A stretch of 64,000 nucleotides of DNA from Plenodomus lindquistii (GCA_025504975.1 JANUWI010000024.1:1-64000), one strand, 5' to 3'; positions 51,554-62,049 are shown, counted from the first letter of the stretch. Notes: generated by a model from the letters alone, not told the origin. Numbers and translations: made by a program.

Positions 51554-52607
51554 CTATTCTTGGCCGTTTATGTATTTAAGTACATATATTACTATTCCAC
51601 TGTATGCTGGAAAGTATTAGCCTTTTGGCTTATAACAATCAGCAGGAAACCAAAGGACTATAGGTCTTAGTAGTATCCTCAGAGACTAAATGTGGAATAC
51701 CCTACTACATCTATGAAAATAGGATATAGGGGTAAAGATATAGTCCAAGGTTTTGTTATAAAATTCTTGCAGAATCATGTATTTTATTTGGTTAGTATTT
51801 ACACTTTTTACTCATACTATGGTTTTTATTCATACTATATTTCTTATATATACTCTATCACTTATCCTTTATTTGTATTTAAAAGATTTTACAGTAATAT
51901 CTCTAAAACTAGTAAAATTTCCAAACAGTACAAAAAAGAGTATGAGCTAACACAAGAGCAAAAGGAATCACTTATAGGTATAATGTTAGCAGATGGCTTT
52001 TTGGAAAAAGGTAAACCTACTTATAATACAAGACTTAGAATAGATCATACTTACCCTGAACAAAAGGCATATGTATTTAGTTTATACACTTTATTTGGAC
52101 AGTTAATATACATGGAACCTGTAATAACTGTAAGGAAAGCTGACCCTAGAACAGGTAATATATATAAATCCATATATGTTAGAACATTAAGGTTTCCTTG
52201 CTTAAATGAATACCATTCTTTATTTTATAAAGATCAAAAAAAAGTTATTCCTTTAAATATACAAGACTTATTAACACCCAGAGGGTTAGCTCACTTAATT
52301 ATGGGAGATGGGTTTATCTATAATGGCATAATCATGTTATGTACAGAAAGTTTCACTAAAGAGGAACAAGAACTTCTAATAAATGCATTACATGAAAACT
52401 TGGGGATCCAAGCTACTTTGAATAGACGTATTAGTAGTACTGGTATTCAAAGTTATAGAATAAGAATAAGTAAACAAAGTATGGATAAATTAATAGTATT
52501 GGTAAAACCGTATTTTATACCTGAAATGGTATATAAATTAGGGATATAACCAATTAAATCCTTAATACAAAAGATTCGCTATAAACGAGTTTGTAACATA
52601 AATCCAG
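51554..52607 (+). mobile_element. group I intron of nad5 with LAGLIDADG ORF
   Basis: The intron begins after T51553 and ends with G52607 before TGAGAAGG. The 5' part shows tatgctggaaag, aatcagcaggaaacc, ctcagagactaaatg and agatatagtccaag (subgroup IB elements). Confidence 0.9.
51692..52549 (+). CDS. LAGLIDADG_2-type homing endonuclease
   Basis: The ORF is from GTG 51692 (no ATG; the frame from exon 2 is closed by TAG at 51668-51670) to TAA 52547-52549. A hydrophobic Tyr-rich lead (YYGFYSYYISYIYSI) precedes the enzyme. First motif ESLIGIMLADGFLEKG at about 51968, second motif GLAHLIMGDGFIYNG at about 52285, end IPEMVYKLGI. It is related to the cob enzyme at 35542. Confidence 0.85.
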   Translation: MEYPTTSMKIGYRGKDIVQGFVIKFLQNHVFYLVSIYTFYSYYGFYSYYISYIYSITYPLFVFKRFYSNISKTSKISKQYKKEYELTQEQKESLIGIMLADGFLEKGKPTYNTRLRIDHTYPEQKAYVFSLYTLFGQLIYMEPVITVRKADPRTGNIYKSIYVRTLRFPCLNEYHSLFYKDQKKVIPLNIQDLLTPRGLAHLIMGDGFIYNGIIMLCTESFTKEEQELLINALHENLGIQATLNRRISSTGIQSYRIRISKQSMDKLIVLVKPYFIPEMVYKLGI

Positions 52608-52900
52608 TGAGAAGGTGTAGGGGTTTGTTCGTATCTTTTAGTATGTTTCTGACATTCTAGAATACCAGCAAATCAAAGTGCTCTTTCAGCATTTTTAACT
52701 AATAGGGTTGGTGATTGCTTTTTAACTATAGGTATGTTTGCTATATTATTAGGGTTTGGTAATTTAGATTATGCTACAGTATTCTCATTAGCTCCTTACA
52801 TGAATGAAAATCTTGTAACAATTGTAGGTATATGTTTAGTTATTGGAGCTATGGCTAAAAGTTCTCAAGTTGGTCTTCACGTCTGATTGCCTATGGCGAT
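52608..52900 (+). CDS. nad5: NADH dehydrogenase subunit 5, exon 3
   Basis: This exon encodes WEGVGVCSYLLVCFWHSRIPANQSALSAFLTNRVGDC through GAMAKSSQVGLHVWLPMA(M). It holds the conserved AKSSQVGLHxWLPMAMEGPTPVSALIHAATMV region that continues in exons 4 and 5. It ends on AT (52900). Confidence 0.95.
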
Positions 52901-54345
52901 TTATAATGTTAGTCGCAAATGGTCAGTGAACAGTTACTGCTTAAACCAGTAATGGTAAGGTTCGATCATAGCAGCATACTGAAAATATAGCAAAGATTGA
53001 ACTTAATATATTTATTCTGGTATGTGTAAATTCCCTATAGAGTTATAAATAAATGTTAAAATACATTTTACTTAAACTAACCATAAGTAGGACCTCCCCC
53101 CCCTTGTATATATATTATACCTTATTCCTTTTTAGAATATTTATCTATATATAAATACTTATGCACAGAAAACTCGCAAGAGATTTCTGAAAAACCCGGT
53201 AATTTTACATTATGAGAATCTATCTGTCTTTTTAGTCCTACATGTAGGGATAATTTACCTACAGGGTCTGGTTCTTCTAATGCTAAGTCTGATCAATTTG
53301 ATGAGTTTAGAGAAGAAAAACGTGAAATCATTGAGGCGATTAGGGCTCACAATGATACACTTAAGTCTATAGAGTTGGCCGTTAAATTAGATAAAAGGTT
53401 ACCGGATGCAGCTAGAAAAGACAATGCACATATTCTAGAGCTCAAAAAAGAGTATGATAGCTTTTTTGAGCCGGACAGCGGTAATGATACCATTAAAGAT
53501 AGTTTACTCGGTATTAAAGAGTATGTTATAGGTGAAAGAAAAATATTAAAATCTGATCTTTCACAAGTGGATGCTAATATAAAAAAATTAGAGTCTGAAT
53601 CAAATAAAGAGGATGAGTCTAATAACACATCTAAACGTCCTATTTCTGAAGTTGACACTGATACCCAACTACCATCTAAAAAAAGTAATCATAATGATAA
53701 TAGTAGTAATAGATCGGATTCCTCTGAAAGTGATAAAGATACTTCTCAGAGTGATACTGATCCCTCTCAAAGTAATTCCTCTTCTTTTCTAAGTGATATA
53801 TCTGATTTATTTTAGAGACGTATAATTCTCCTTAGTAAACTTAATATTATACCCGTTTCGTAAAGTGAATATACTAGGATTATATTTTTAAAAGGTCTTA
53901 TTAGAAATGATAGTTTGGACAAATAGAATTATAGATTTACTTTTGATGGTTATTTATGCCTCTACGTTTTTTTTTGCATAATATATTAGTTAAGCGTATA
54001 CCAATTTAGCTATTTCTTAAAGTGGTTTCTGCATATTTATTTAGATTTTTCCATAAAAGGAATCCAAATAATAAAGTAATCCTTATCAGAATATATTTGC
54101 ACCTCGTTAAATAGGGGGGGTTAGTTTTTTTATCTTAGTCATATGGAAATTTCTGCTACTGAGGTGAAAACGGTCAAAAACGTTCCGTAGTCAAGACCGT
54201 CGGTATTTCAATATATCGCTACAGACTGGTTCACCACGGGGTGGCTGAAATGCTGCTGAATGTACAGTCGAAGGCTCTATTTGTTTAAAAGGTGCGATCG
54301 GAATGGTGTTTAGCTTTTAATTACCATTGTGCACCGTGAGCCTTG
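52901..54345 (+). mobile_element. group I intron of nad5 with a non-endonuclease ORF
   Basis: The intron begins after T52900 and ends with G54345. The core at 54160-54290 (gaaaacggtcaaaaacg, agaccgtcggta, cgctacagactggttcacc, tgtacagtcg) resembles the cob and cox1 introns. The intron ORF at 53087-53815 is not a homing endonuclease. The stretch 53816-54150 shows nothing recognisable. Confidence 0.88.
53087..53815 (+). CDS. unknown Ser/Asp-rich coiled-coil ORF in a nad5 intron
   Basis: The frame is open from 53087 (no ATG; nearest plausible start TTG 53372) to TAG 53813-53815. The N-part has hydrophobic stretches, followed by a coiled coil (FREEKREIIEAIRAHNDTLK) and a Ser/Asp/Asn-rich C-terminus with SQSDTDPSQSNSSSF. 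No LAGLIDADG or GIY-YIG motif. In style it matches the C-terminal tails of nad4 (KRKFIDITIDSDP versus SKRPISEVDTDT). It may be a tail-type sequence that landed in an intron. Confidence 0.45.
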
Positions 54346-54393
54346 GGAAGGTCCTACACCCGTTAGTGCACTAATTCACGCTGCCACTATGGT
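54346..54393 (+). CDS. nad5: NADH dehydrogenase subunit 5, exon 4 (48 nt)
   Basis: This short exon encodes (M)EGPTPVSALIHAATMV, the most conserved Nad5 motif. It starts after G54345 and ends on GGT (T54393), splitting Val. Both flanks are group I introns. Confidence 0.95.
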
Positions 54394-55434
54394 TAAATAT
54401 AGCCGTTGATTAATGTGAGTTAATCAATTATGATATCACTGTTTGCTGGGATCACCTTACATCAAGTTTATTTATATTTTAAGTTTACCCTTAGATAAGA
54501 TAAATAAGAAAATCTTGTGTTTTAGAAGAGGTTTTTCTAATCTAAAAGGGGTTAATCAGCAGGAAACTTCGTCGGATGACGAAGGATCCTCAGAGGCTAC
54601 ACGTGATATAACTTATGAATTTAATGAATATTCTAATTTAATACCTCAACATAAAAAAAAGTTAACAAACAGTTTTTAGAATGATTCATAGGTTTCACAG
54701 AGGGAGATGGTTCTTTTATTGTATCTAAGGATAAAATCTATTTTGATATTACTCAAAGTATTTCGGATATACAAGTTCTTTATTATATAAAAAAAGAACT
54801 AGGATTTGGTAAAATTTTAATGAGAAACGAGGAAAATAGAAATGTAGGAGTTTTTTATGTTTCTTCAAAAGAAAATTTTGCTAGATTAATTCATATATTT
54901 AATGGTAATTTATGCACTCATTATAAAAAAGAACAATTTAAAGTATGATTAACTACATTTAACAAACAATATAATATGGAGATTCCCTTTAAAGATCAGT
55001 TAGTTAAACCTAGTTTACATTCAGGTTGAATATCTGGCTTTGTAGACGCAGAAGGTTGTTTTTATGGTAGGGTTAAGAGTTGTTCTACATCCAAACTTAG
55101 AAGAGCTCCGCATTTAACATTTCAAGTTTCTCAAAAAGAATTTGATATAATTAAAACACTTCGTGATGTATTTTTAAATACTGATTCTTTAGATTTAAAA
55201 AATGTTAGCTATGATAAAAGTTGGGATGGTTGAAACTTTCATTGTTCATCTTTTACTAAACTTAAGGTTATCATAAATTACTTTTCTAGATACAAATTAA
55301 AAACCAAAAAATCTCTTTCATTTACTAAATGATGTAAAATACATGATATGGTATTAAATAAGAAACATCTTACGTTAGAAGGACTAAATAAAATAGATCT
55401 TTTAACGAAAGACGTCAATAAATTTATAAGTTAA
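54394..55434 (+). pseudogene. LAGLIDADG homing endonuclease with a frameshift at an A8 run
   Basis: The frame is open from nad5 exon 4 to TAG 54677-54679, reading QHKKKLTNSF. One base shifted at the A8 run (about 54653) it continues QFLEWFIGFTEGDGSFIVS (first motif) and GWISGFVDAEGCFYG at about 55025 (second motif) to TAA 55432-55434. Both motifs are intact, so only the homopolymer shift separates start and enzyme. Confidence 0.78.
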
Positions 55435-55505
55435 AGATATAGTCCGATCCATGTCTAAAGATATGGCGCGCTATTCCTTATAGTTAAGGATAGCCAACAC
55501 AAATG
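54394..55505 (+). mobile_element. group I intron of nad5 with LAGLIDADG ORF
   Basis: The intron begins after T54393 and ends with G55505. Elements are gtttgctgggatc, aatcagcaggaaac, cctcagaggctacacg (54555-54605) and agatatagtccg after the ORF, the same subgroup IB plan as the cox1 and cob introns. Confidence 0.9.
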
Positions 55506-55671
55506 TACCGCAGGAGTTTATCTATTAATGCGTTCATCTCCTTTAATAGAATATAGTTCAACAGTACTAGTGGTATGTCTATGATTAGGTGCAATTACAA
55601 CAGTATTTAGCTCTCTTATTGGTTTATTCCAACAAGATATTAAAAAAGTTATAGCTTATTCTACTATGAGT
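55506..55671 (+). CDS. nad5: NADH dehydrogenase subunit 5, exon 5
   Basis: This exon encodes TAGVYLLMRSSPLIEYSS through GLFQQDIKKVIAYSTMS. It ends on AGT (T55671) and continues QLGMMVIAVGLSSYN at 58603. Confidence 0.95.
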
Positions 55672-55802
55672 CAATTGGCTCGAAAATATACTTCTCATTC
55701 AAGTATATTTAGGCATCAAACTATATGCGAGTCTACTTTTCTATGCTTTTCTAAAAAAATTTATTTACAAATACTTATCCTAAATTATATAAGTATTTCA
55801 CC

Positions 55803-57434
55803 ACAAACGATAAAGGTTTGTCTAATGATAATGTATTAAATCCTTATTATCTTACAGGATTTACAGATGCTGAAGGATGTTTTTTAATAAATATACAAAA
55901 AAGGTCGGACGTACTATTAGGTTATAGTGTTAGCCTATCTTTTAAAATAAAATTACACTCAAAAGATAAAAAATTGTTAGATAAAATATTTAACTTTTTT
56001 AATGTAGGTAAGATTTATATAAGAAAAGATGGGTATATTGAATATATTGTAAATTCAATTAAGGATATAGAAGTTATTATTGAGCATTTTAACAATTATC
56101 CATTAATTACACAAAAATTTTCTGATTATAAAATATTTATTTTAGTATTTGAATATATAAAAAGTAAAAAACATTTGACAAAAAAAGGTTTTATAGAAAT
56201 ATTATCTTTAAAAGCAAGTTTAAATAATGGTTTAACAGAAGAATTAAAAATAGTTTTTCCAAATATAGTTCCTTCGTCAAGACCTCAAACTATTACACCT
56301 AAATTGGATACTATAGATCCACATTGAGTATCCGGTTTTGTAGATGGTGATGGATGTTTTTACATATCGTTAACCAATAATTCTACAGGGGTAGGTCTAG
56401 TGTTTAAAATTACACAACATACTAGAGATACGGAGTTATTAAAAGAATTTGTTAATTATTTTAACTGTGGGCGTTATAGTTTAAGTTCTCCAGAAGCTGG
56501 AGATTTTATTGTCACTAAATTTCACGATATTTATACTAAAATTATTCCTTTTTTTAATAAATATCCTTTAAAAGGTTCTAAGTTCTTAGATTTTTATGAT
56601 TTTAATCGTGCTGCAGAATTAATAATGAATAAAGCTTATCTTACTTCAGAAGGGTTTGAGTCCATTAAACAAATTAAATCAGGTACAAATAAACAAAGAA
56701 TTAACAAATCTATAATTACTAACGTACAAAAAAGAACTTATGTAACTACACAAAATTGTAACAGTATAATACCACAGGATTTTAATGAATGACTATCAGG
56801 ATTAATAGATGGTGATGGTAAATTCTTTTTATCTAAAAAAGGTTATGCTAATTTTACCATTGTAATGAAAAAGGAAGACACATTAGCACTTTATAGTTTA
56901 AAACATAAATTTGGGGGATCTATTAAAGAGATATCTTCAGGTTTAAAATATAAATTAGCACATAGACAAGGGTTAATTAAATTAGTTAACAGTGTTAATG
57001 GTTTAATTAGAAATCCTCCAAAGATGTTGCAATTAGATAAGGTTTGTAAACTATATGGTATAAATTTTGAGACGTCTAACCCTTTAACTTTTTACAATGG
57101 ATGGTTTAGTGGATTTATGGATGCCGATGGTTCGGTATATTATAATGAAAAATCAGATCAATTAATTATTAGTGTAACGCAAAAAAACAAGTATTTATTA
57201 GATCCTTTATTAAAACTATATTCAGGTAGAATTGAAATTACTGATGGTAGACAAGCCTTTCAATACTCTATCTACAGAAAACAAGAAATTTTAAACATTA
57301 TAGACAATTATTTAAAAAGATATCCTTTAATGTCTAATAAAAGGAAAAAGATTGATCTAATAAAAAAACTCTATGAGGCAAAACCAGGATCATTAGAAAA
57401 AATACAATTAATAGAAAAAATAAATTATAAATAA
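55803..57434 (+). CDS. fused endonuclease with four LAGLIDADG motifs
   Basis: A continuous frame to TAA 57432-57434 (ATG at 55824 region; an A7-run shift near 55750 would link it to exon 5). Four motifs: LTGFTDAEGCFLI at about 55851, VSGFVDGDGCFYI at about 56328, LSGLIDGDGKFFL at about 56793 and FSGFMDADGSVYY at about 57109. The first two domains form one typical double-motif enzyme and the last two another of a different subfamily, close to the next ORF (58% by eye over short stretches such as RNPPKMLQLDKVC versus RNPTRLLQMNKLC). TGA at 56790 is read as Trp, so no stop separates them. Confidence 0.82.
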
Positions 57435-57654
57435 GTTATAATAATAGAAAAGTAGCATAAAAGCTATAGGTAAAAATACTATAGCCAATTCGCAGATAAC
57501 CAAAGCTCGTGATTATTTATACAATAATCACTGTAACCTCAAGTTTCTTAATTCATCTACCATTATAAGGTTACACCTGTACGTAATATGCGGGCTAATA
57601 AGATGAGAATTTGAGGTTATTAGTAAGTTAGTAGGAATCTCAGAGGCCATACGT

Positions 57655-58554
57655 TTGATACTAATCTTTATTAAGTTAAAATTAATTAATTTAATAGCAA
57701 AACCTTTTATTCTTAAACAACAGAATTTTAAATTTAAAACCGTTTTTTCACCTCATCTAAATAAAAGTAACAGGAATAGTTTAATTTTTAGTAGGAATAT
57801 GTCTACAAATATAAATACTTCAAGTTTAGACAGTAAAAATACAGATTCAGAAAATCTTGCATTTAGACAGTGATTAGCTGGAATAATAGATGGAGATGGC
57901 TACTTTTTATTATCTAAAAATGGCTATAATAGTTGTGAAATAACTATGGACACAAGAGATAAAAAAGTTCTATATTTAATCCAACATAAATACGGAGGAT
58001 CTATAAAACAAATTTCAAATGCATACGCATTCAAATATAAATTAAGAAATAGAGCGGGTTTAATTGAACTAATAAATGATGTAAACGGATTCATTCGAAA
58101 CCCTACACGTTTATTACAAATGAATAAGCTTTGTGGAAAATTTAATATAGAATTAAAATATGCAAACAATCTTACTTTTAATGATGGGTGACTAGCGGGC
58201 TTTATCGATAGTGATGGTTCAATTTATTATAGTGAATCATCAGGTCAAGTTTTTATTGGTATATCTCAGAAAAATAAATACTTATTGGAACCTTTAATTC
58301 ATATCTATGGAGGAAGAGTGGATATTTCTAGTCCTAAAATAGAAGCATTTAAATATGTTGTATATAGAAAAGCAGAATTATTTAATTTGATAGATAATTA
58401 TTTTAGTAAATACCCTTTAAGAACAGAAAAAATGAAAAGAGTTAATTTAATAAAACAATTTTATTTAGTTAGACTAAGTAAAAAAAATGACGATGTTGTA
58501 AAATTTAATGAATGAGTTAAATTTAAGGATAAATGAGAAAAATATCGAGATTAA
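57655..58554 (+). CDS. LAGLIDADG homing endonuclease (two motifs), paralogue of the preceding C-half
   Basis: ORF from about 57655 to TAA 58552-58554. The motifs are LAGIIDGDGYFLL at about 57874 and LAGFIDSDGSIYY at about 58192. The domain order and residues around KYGGSIKQIS and RAGLIELINDVNGFIRNP parallel the second half of the preceding four-motif ORF, so one arose by duplication or serial invasion. Intact with TGA as Trp. Confidence 0.85.
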
Positions 58555-58602
58555 TAAAGAAATGGTCCAAGTTACGTCATATCATTTATGATAGTAATTT
58601 CG

Positions 58603-60135
58603 CAATTAGGTATGATGGTTATAGCTGTTGGTTTATCTTCTTATAATATAGCTTTATTTCACTTGGTTAATCATGCGTTCTATAAAGCACTTTTATTCTT
58701 AGGAGCTGGAGCAGTTATTCACGCTGTAGCTGATAACCAAGACTTCAGAAGATATGGTGGGTTAAGACCCTTCTTACCCCTTACTTATTCTGTAATGCTT
58801 ATAGCTTCTTTAAGCTTAGTAGCCTTTCCTTTTATGACTGGATTCTACTCAAAAGATTTTATTCTTGAATCCGCATACGGTCAATATTATTTTTCAGGTA
58901 CTGTTGTTTATATCATAGCTACTATAGGAGCAATGTTTACTACACTGTACTCTGTAAAAGTATTGTATCTAACTTTCTTAACTAACCCTAATGGTCCTTT
59001 AATTAATTATAAAAAAGCACATGAAGGTGATATATTTATGAGCTTACCTTTAATGATTTTAGCCGTATTTTCTATATTCTTTGGATTTATAACAAAGGAC
59101 ATGTTTATAGGATTGGGTTCAGGATTCTTTTCAGATAATGCTTTATTTATACATCCTTCTCATGAGATAATGTTAGATACTGAATTTGGAGTGCCAACTC
59201 TATTTAAATTATTACCTTTACTATTTACGATTTCATTAAGTGTAATAGCCATAGTGTTGTCTGAATACTTATCTGTTATACTAATTTATTTTAAATTATC
59301 TAGACTAGGTTACAACGTATTTAGTTTCTTTAACCAACGTTTCTTCATAGAGCTATTTTATAATAAGTACATTACGGGTACAATACTAAAACTTGGTGGA
59401 CAAACTACTAAAGTAATAGATAAAGGATCCGTAGAGTATTTAGGACCTTATGGACTAGAAAAAGGGCTATTGAATATAAGTAATAATATGGCTAGATTAA
59501 ATACTGGAGTTATAACATCTTATGCATTATTTATAGTAATAGGGTTAATAGCTTATCTTTCATTTAGTTCATATATTAATAGTTCTAATATTATATTAAT
59601 ACTACTTATCTCTTTATCTTTAGTGCTCTTCAGAAGCAGTGTTTATACCAATACTGTCTATAGAAGTTCTTCTGTATTGGGCGGTGTACACTATGCAGTA
59701 TCTACACTAAGTTACTCTTTCCATATTAGTGGTATTAGCTGTGATTCCCCTGAATCTTCAGGAGATCATTTTCAAGATATTCCTATCTTAGATGTGGGAA
59801 ACCCAATATATGATAATGACATTATACACTATATAGTTATTATGTCTGTGTTATTATTAGGTTCTTTAGTTTTATTATCTGCCTTCTCCCGAAAGTTAGC
59901 AGCGCTACAGACACCATCTACTCATCCACCTCGTCCACCTCGTTGTAATCATAATATAGTCGATCGTGTGCACATACGTCCTGAACACTATACATCTTGT
60001 ATGCATCTTAGATGTAGTGGGGGTAAACCACTTATTAGTTATCCGAATGATCCAAACAGAGGTTCAAAGTGTAACGCCTGTAATTATAAGATATTTTGCT
60101 CAGATAATTACTGTAGTTGTAGGACTACTCCCTAA
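58603..60135 (+). CDS. nad5: NADH dehydrogenase subunit 5, last exon with Cys-rich tail
   Basis: The exon encodes QLGMMVIAVGLSSYNIALFHLVNHAFYKALLFLGAGAVIHAV, MTGFYSKDFILESAYGQYYFSG and KVIDKGSVEYLGPYGLEKG, ending the normal Nad5 near 59640. In frame follow about 165 extra residues: a segment homologous to the Nad4 C-terminus (GVHYAVSTLSYSFHISGISCDSP), a membrane span (IHYIVIMSVLLLGSLVLLSAF), a Pro-rich piece and a Cys-rich end (CNACNYKIFCSDNYCSC) to TAA 60133-60135. Confidence 0.93.
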   Translation, partial: QLGMMVIAVGLSSYNIALFHLVNHAFYKALLFLGAGAVIHAVADNQDFRRYGGLRPFLPLTYSVMLIASLSLVAFPFMTGFYSKDFILESAYGQYYFSGTVVYIIATIGAMFTTLYSVKVLYLTFLTNPNGPLINYKKAHEGDIFMSLPLMILAVFSIFFGFITKDMFIGLGSGFFSDNALFIHPSHEIMLDTEFGVPTLFKLLPLLFTISLSVIAIVLSEYLSVILIYFKLSRLGYNVFSFFNQRFFIELFYNKYITGTILKLGGQTTKVIDKGSVEYLGPYGLEKGLLNISNNMARLNTGVITSYALFIVIGLIAYLSFSSYINSSNIILILLISLSLVLFRSSVYTNTVYRSSSVLGGVHYAVSTLSYSFHISGISCDSPESSGDHFQDIPILDVGNPIYDNDIIHYIVIMSVLLLGSLVLLSAFSRKLAALQTPSTHPPRPPRCNHNIVDRVHIRPEHYTSCMHLRCSGGKPLISYPNDPNRGSKCNACNYKIFCSDNYCSCRTTP

Positions 60136-60169
60136 AATAAAACGTAGTATGACTTTTTTTTTACTAAAA

Positions 60170-60349
60170 TAATGGTTATTTTACAATAAACTTGTTATGA
60201 AAAAGATAAAATTCGTCTTCTATTGTAAGATATTTTATCTATAATAGTATAACAAATCCCAGTAGATCATTCATAAAGATGTACTGGAAAATGGCACGGT
60301 AGATTTCTGTTTACCTAGCCATAGGGGAGAAGAATAAACTTAAAGCCCC
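60170..60349 (+). repeat. structured 3' repeat, copy 8 (after nad5)
   Basis: The element has aatggttattttacaataaacttgttatgaaaa, CCAGTA/TACTGG, ATGGC/GCCAT with GGTA/TACC inside (compare ATTGC/GCAAT in other copies), GGGAGAAG and AAAGCCCC. It starts 34 nt after the nad5 stop. The stem changes are compensatory. Confidence 0.75.
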
Positions 60350-60490
60350 ATAAAAAATTCTTTTTTTCAATACACCCTTGCAATTTAAAATATATAATCT
60401 ATTCACTAAATATAGATAATTAACATGATCCGTTAAAATATACTTTCGAACCATATGTAATTTTAAGATCATTCTTTTAAACTTAAAAAA

Positions 60491-60634
60491 ATGTTATATT
60501 TTCCTACGATTATGTCTGTTCTTGAGGTATTGGCTGTTACTGTACCCGTTTTATTAACAGTAGCTTTTGTAACTGTGGCTGAGAGAAAAACAATGGCTAG
60601 CATGCAAAGAAGATTAGGACCTAATGCCGTAGGT
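60491..60634 (+). CDS. nad1: NADH dehydrogenase subunit 1, exon 1
   Basis: ATG 60491 starts MLYFPTIMSVLEVLAVTVPVLLTVAFVTVAERKTMASMQRRLGPNAVG, the diagnostic Nad1 N-terminus (quinone-site subunit of complex I). It ends on GGT (T60634) and continues WYGLLQAFADALKLLLKEY at 62481. Confidence 0.96.
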
Positions 60635-62049
60635 TGTAAAAAATTAAACCTTACACATAAAAGAACTTTTCATACTTCTTGCGATGCTTTGAGAGAATTA
60701 TACTATAATAGAAAAGCCCCCGTTATTGAATTTTCAGGTGATGTGCTTTTTACTCTTACTGATTTACTTAATTCACCTATTATTCTATATTTCTTTAAAC
60801 CTTTAAAAGGTAAGGGGGGAATTTACATGTTTAGATTCAAAAAAGACCCTAACGTTTTTTACATAGGGAGAGCTAAAGATTTCCATAGAAGATTTAAAGA
60901 TCATTTGAATTCTAACTTAAAGGATAGATTTCATAGATTTGCTAATACTATTGGTTGAGATCAATTTGAATTTTCTATTATAGAGATATGCGATCTTAGC
61001 ATGCAACGAGATAGAGAAGATTTTTACTTACAAAAATACTTACCTTTATTAAATACTATCTTTAAAAGTAATTTTAGTGATATACAATCCTATGACTCTT
61101 TATACGAAATATTAAAACTTATACAGTCAAAATATGACTCAGATGATAAGTATACAGGTATTACTATTTATGCTTATGAATCTTGTAATAATCAAATTAG
61201 TCCTAATTACAAAACATTTACTAGTATAAATGCGTCATCAAAAGAGTTGTGTATAGCTAGAGAAACAATAAGTGTATATTTAAATACTTATGTACCCTAC
61301 AAAAATTTATTCTTTTTTACTAATGAAGTAGAATGCTTTGATTTAGCAGGAAAACTAATTAGTGATAATATGCAAGGGTTAAATTTAAATCATAATATAT
61401 CTAAAAAAATATGAATGTACTTTATAGAATCTAAAGATACTGTGGTTAAAACAAAATTAGAATCTAAAAGTACAGCTGCTAAATTATTGGATGTACAACA
61501 TTTAGTTATAACCAATCATCTAAATAAATTAATAAAAGGAGGAATTAAGGATCATTATGTATTTAATCATGAATTAAGTGGTTTAGAGCTAGAAAAGCTA
61601 ATTGAATTTTCATCGCTAAGAAAGACTAGAAATCGTACAGTATGAGCTTATAATGCTATAACTTTAGAATTAATAACTGATCCTTTTAACAGTATTCAAA
61701 AAGCAGCGGAGTATTTTAATGTGGACTACAGATCTGTAGTCAAACACTTAGATACAGGATTAGCAACTAAAAAAGGTAATTATTTAGTATTTTTTTTTAC
61801 GATGAATTAACTGATTTAAAGAAAAAAGAACTAATTAATAATCTTAAGTTGGTAAAAAATGAGACTACTGAAGTTTGAGTTTATAAAAAGCTAGATGATA
61901 AGTTAATTTTAGTGGATTCTAGCGAAACTGGTTTTAGTTCAAAACATTTAGCAGCTAAAGAACTAAAACTAAGTACTAAAACAATTAGTAAATTTTTAAA
62001 TACACATAAAGACTATAAAGGTTTTTATTTTTACAGTATTAAAGTGTAA
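60635..62049 (+). pseudogene. GIY-YIG homing endonuclease with a shift at a T9 run
   Basis: The frame is open from nad1 exon 1. The GIY-YIG core is at about 60815-61060: GKGGIYMFRFKKDPNVFYIGRAKDFHRRF, then EDFYLQKYLPLLNTIF. The C-terminal region has repeated IENR1-like modules. The frame ends at TAA just after a run of nine T near 61795. A one-base shift continues FYDELTDLKKKELIN to the natural end at TAA 62047-62049. Only the last module would be lost, so activity is possible even without the shift. Confidence 0.78.

Larger units (their letters stand above)
55672..58602 (+). mobile_element. 2.9-kb group I intron (possibly composite) of nad5
   Basis: The intron begins after T55671 and ends with G58602 before CAATTAGGTATG. 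It contains a four-motif endonuclease ORF, then a core segment (57480-57650: aattcgcagataacc, ctcagaggccatacg), then a second endonuclease, then aatggtccaagttacg. Two endonuclease genes in separate loops, or a twintron, would explain the length. The intron starts CAATTGG, echoing the 3' exon CAATTAGG. Confidence 0.85.
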
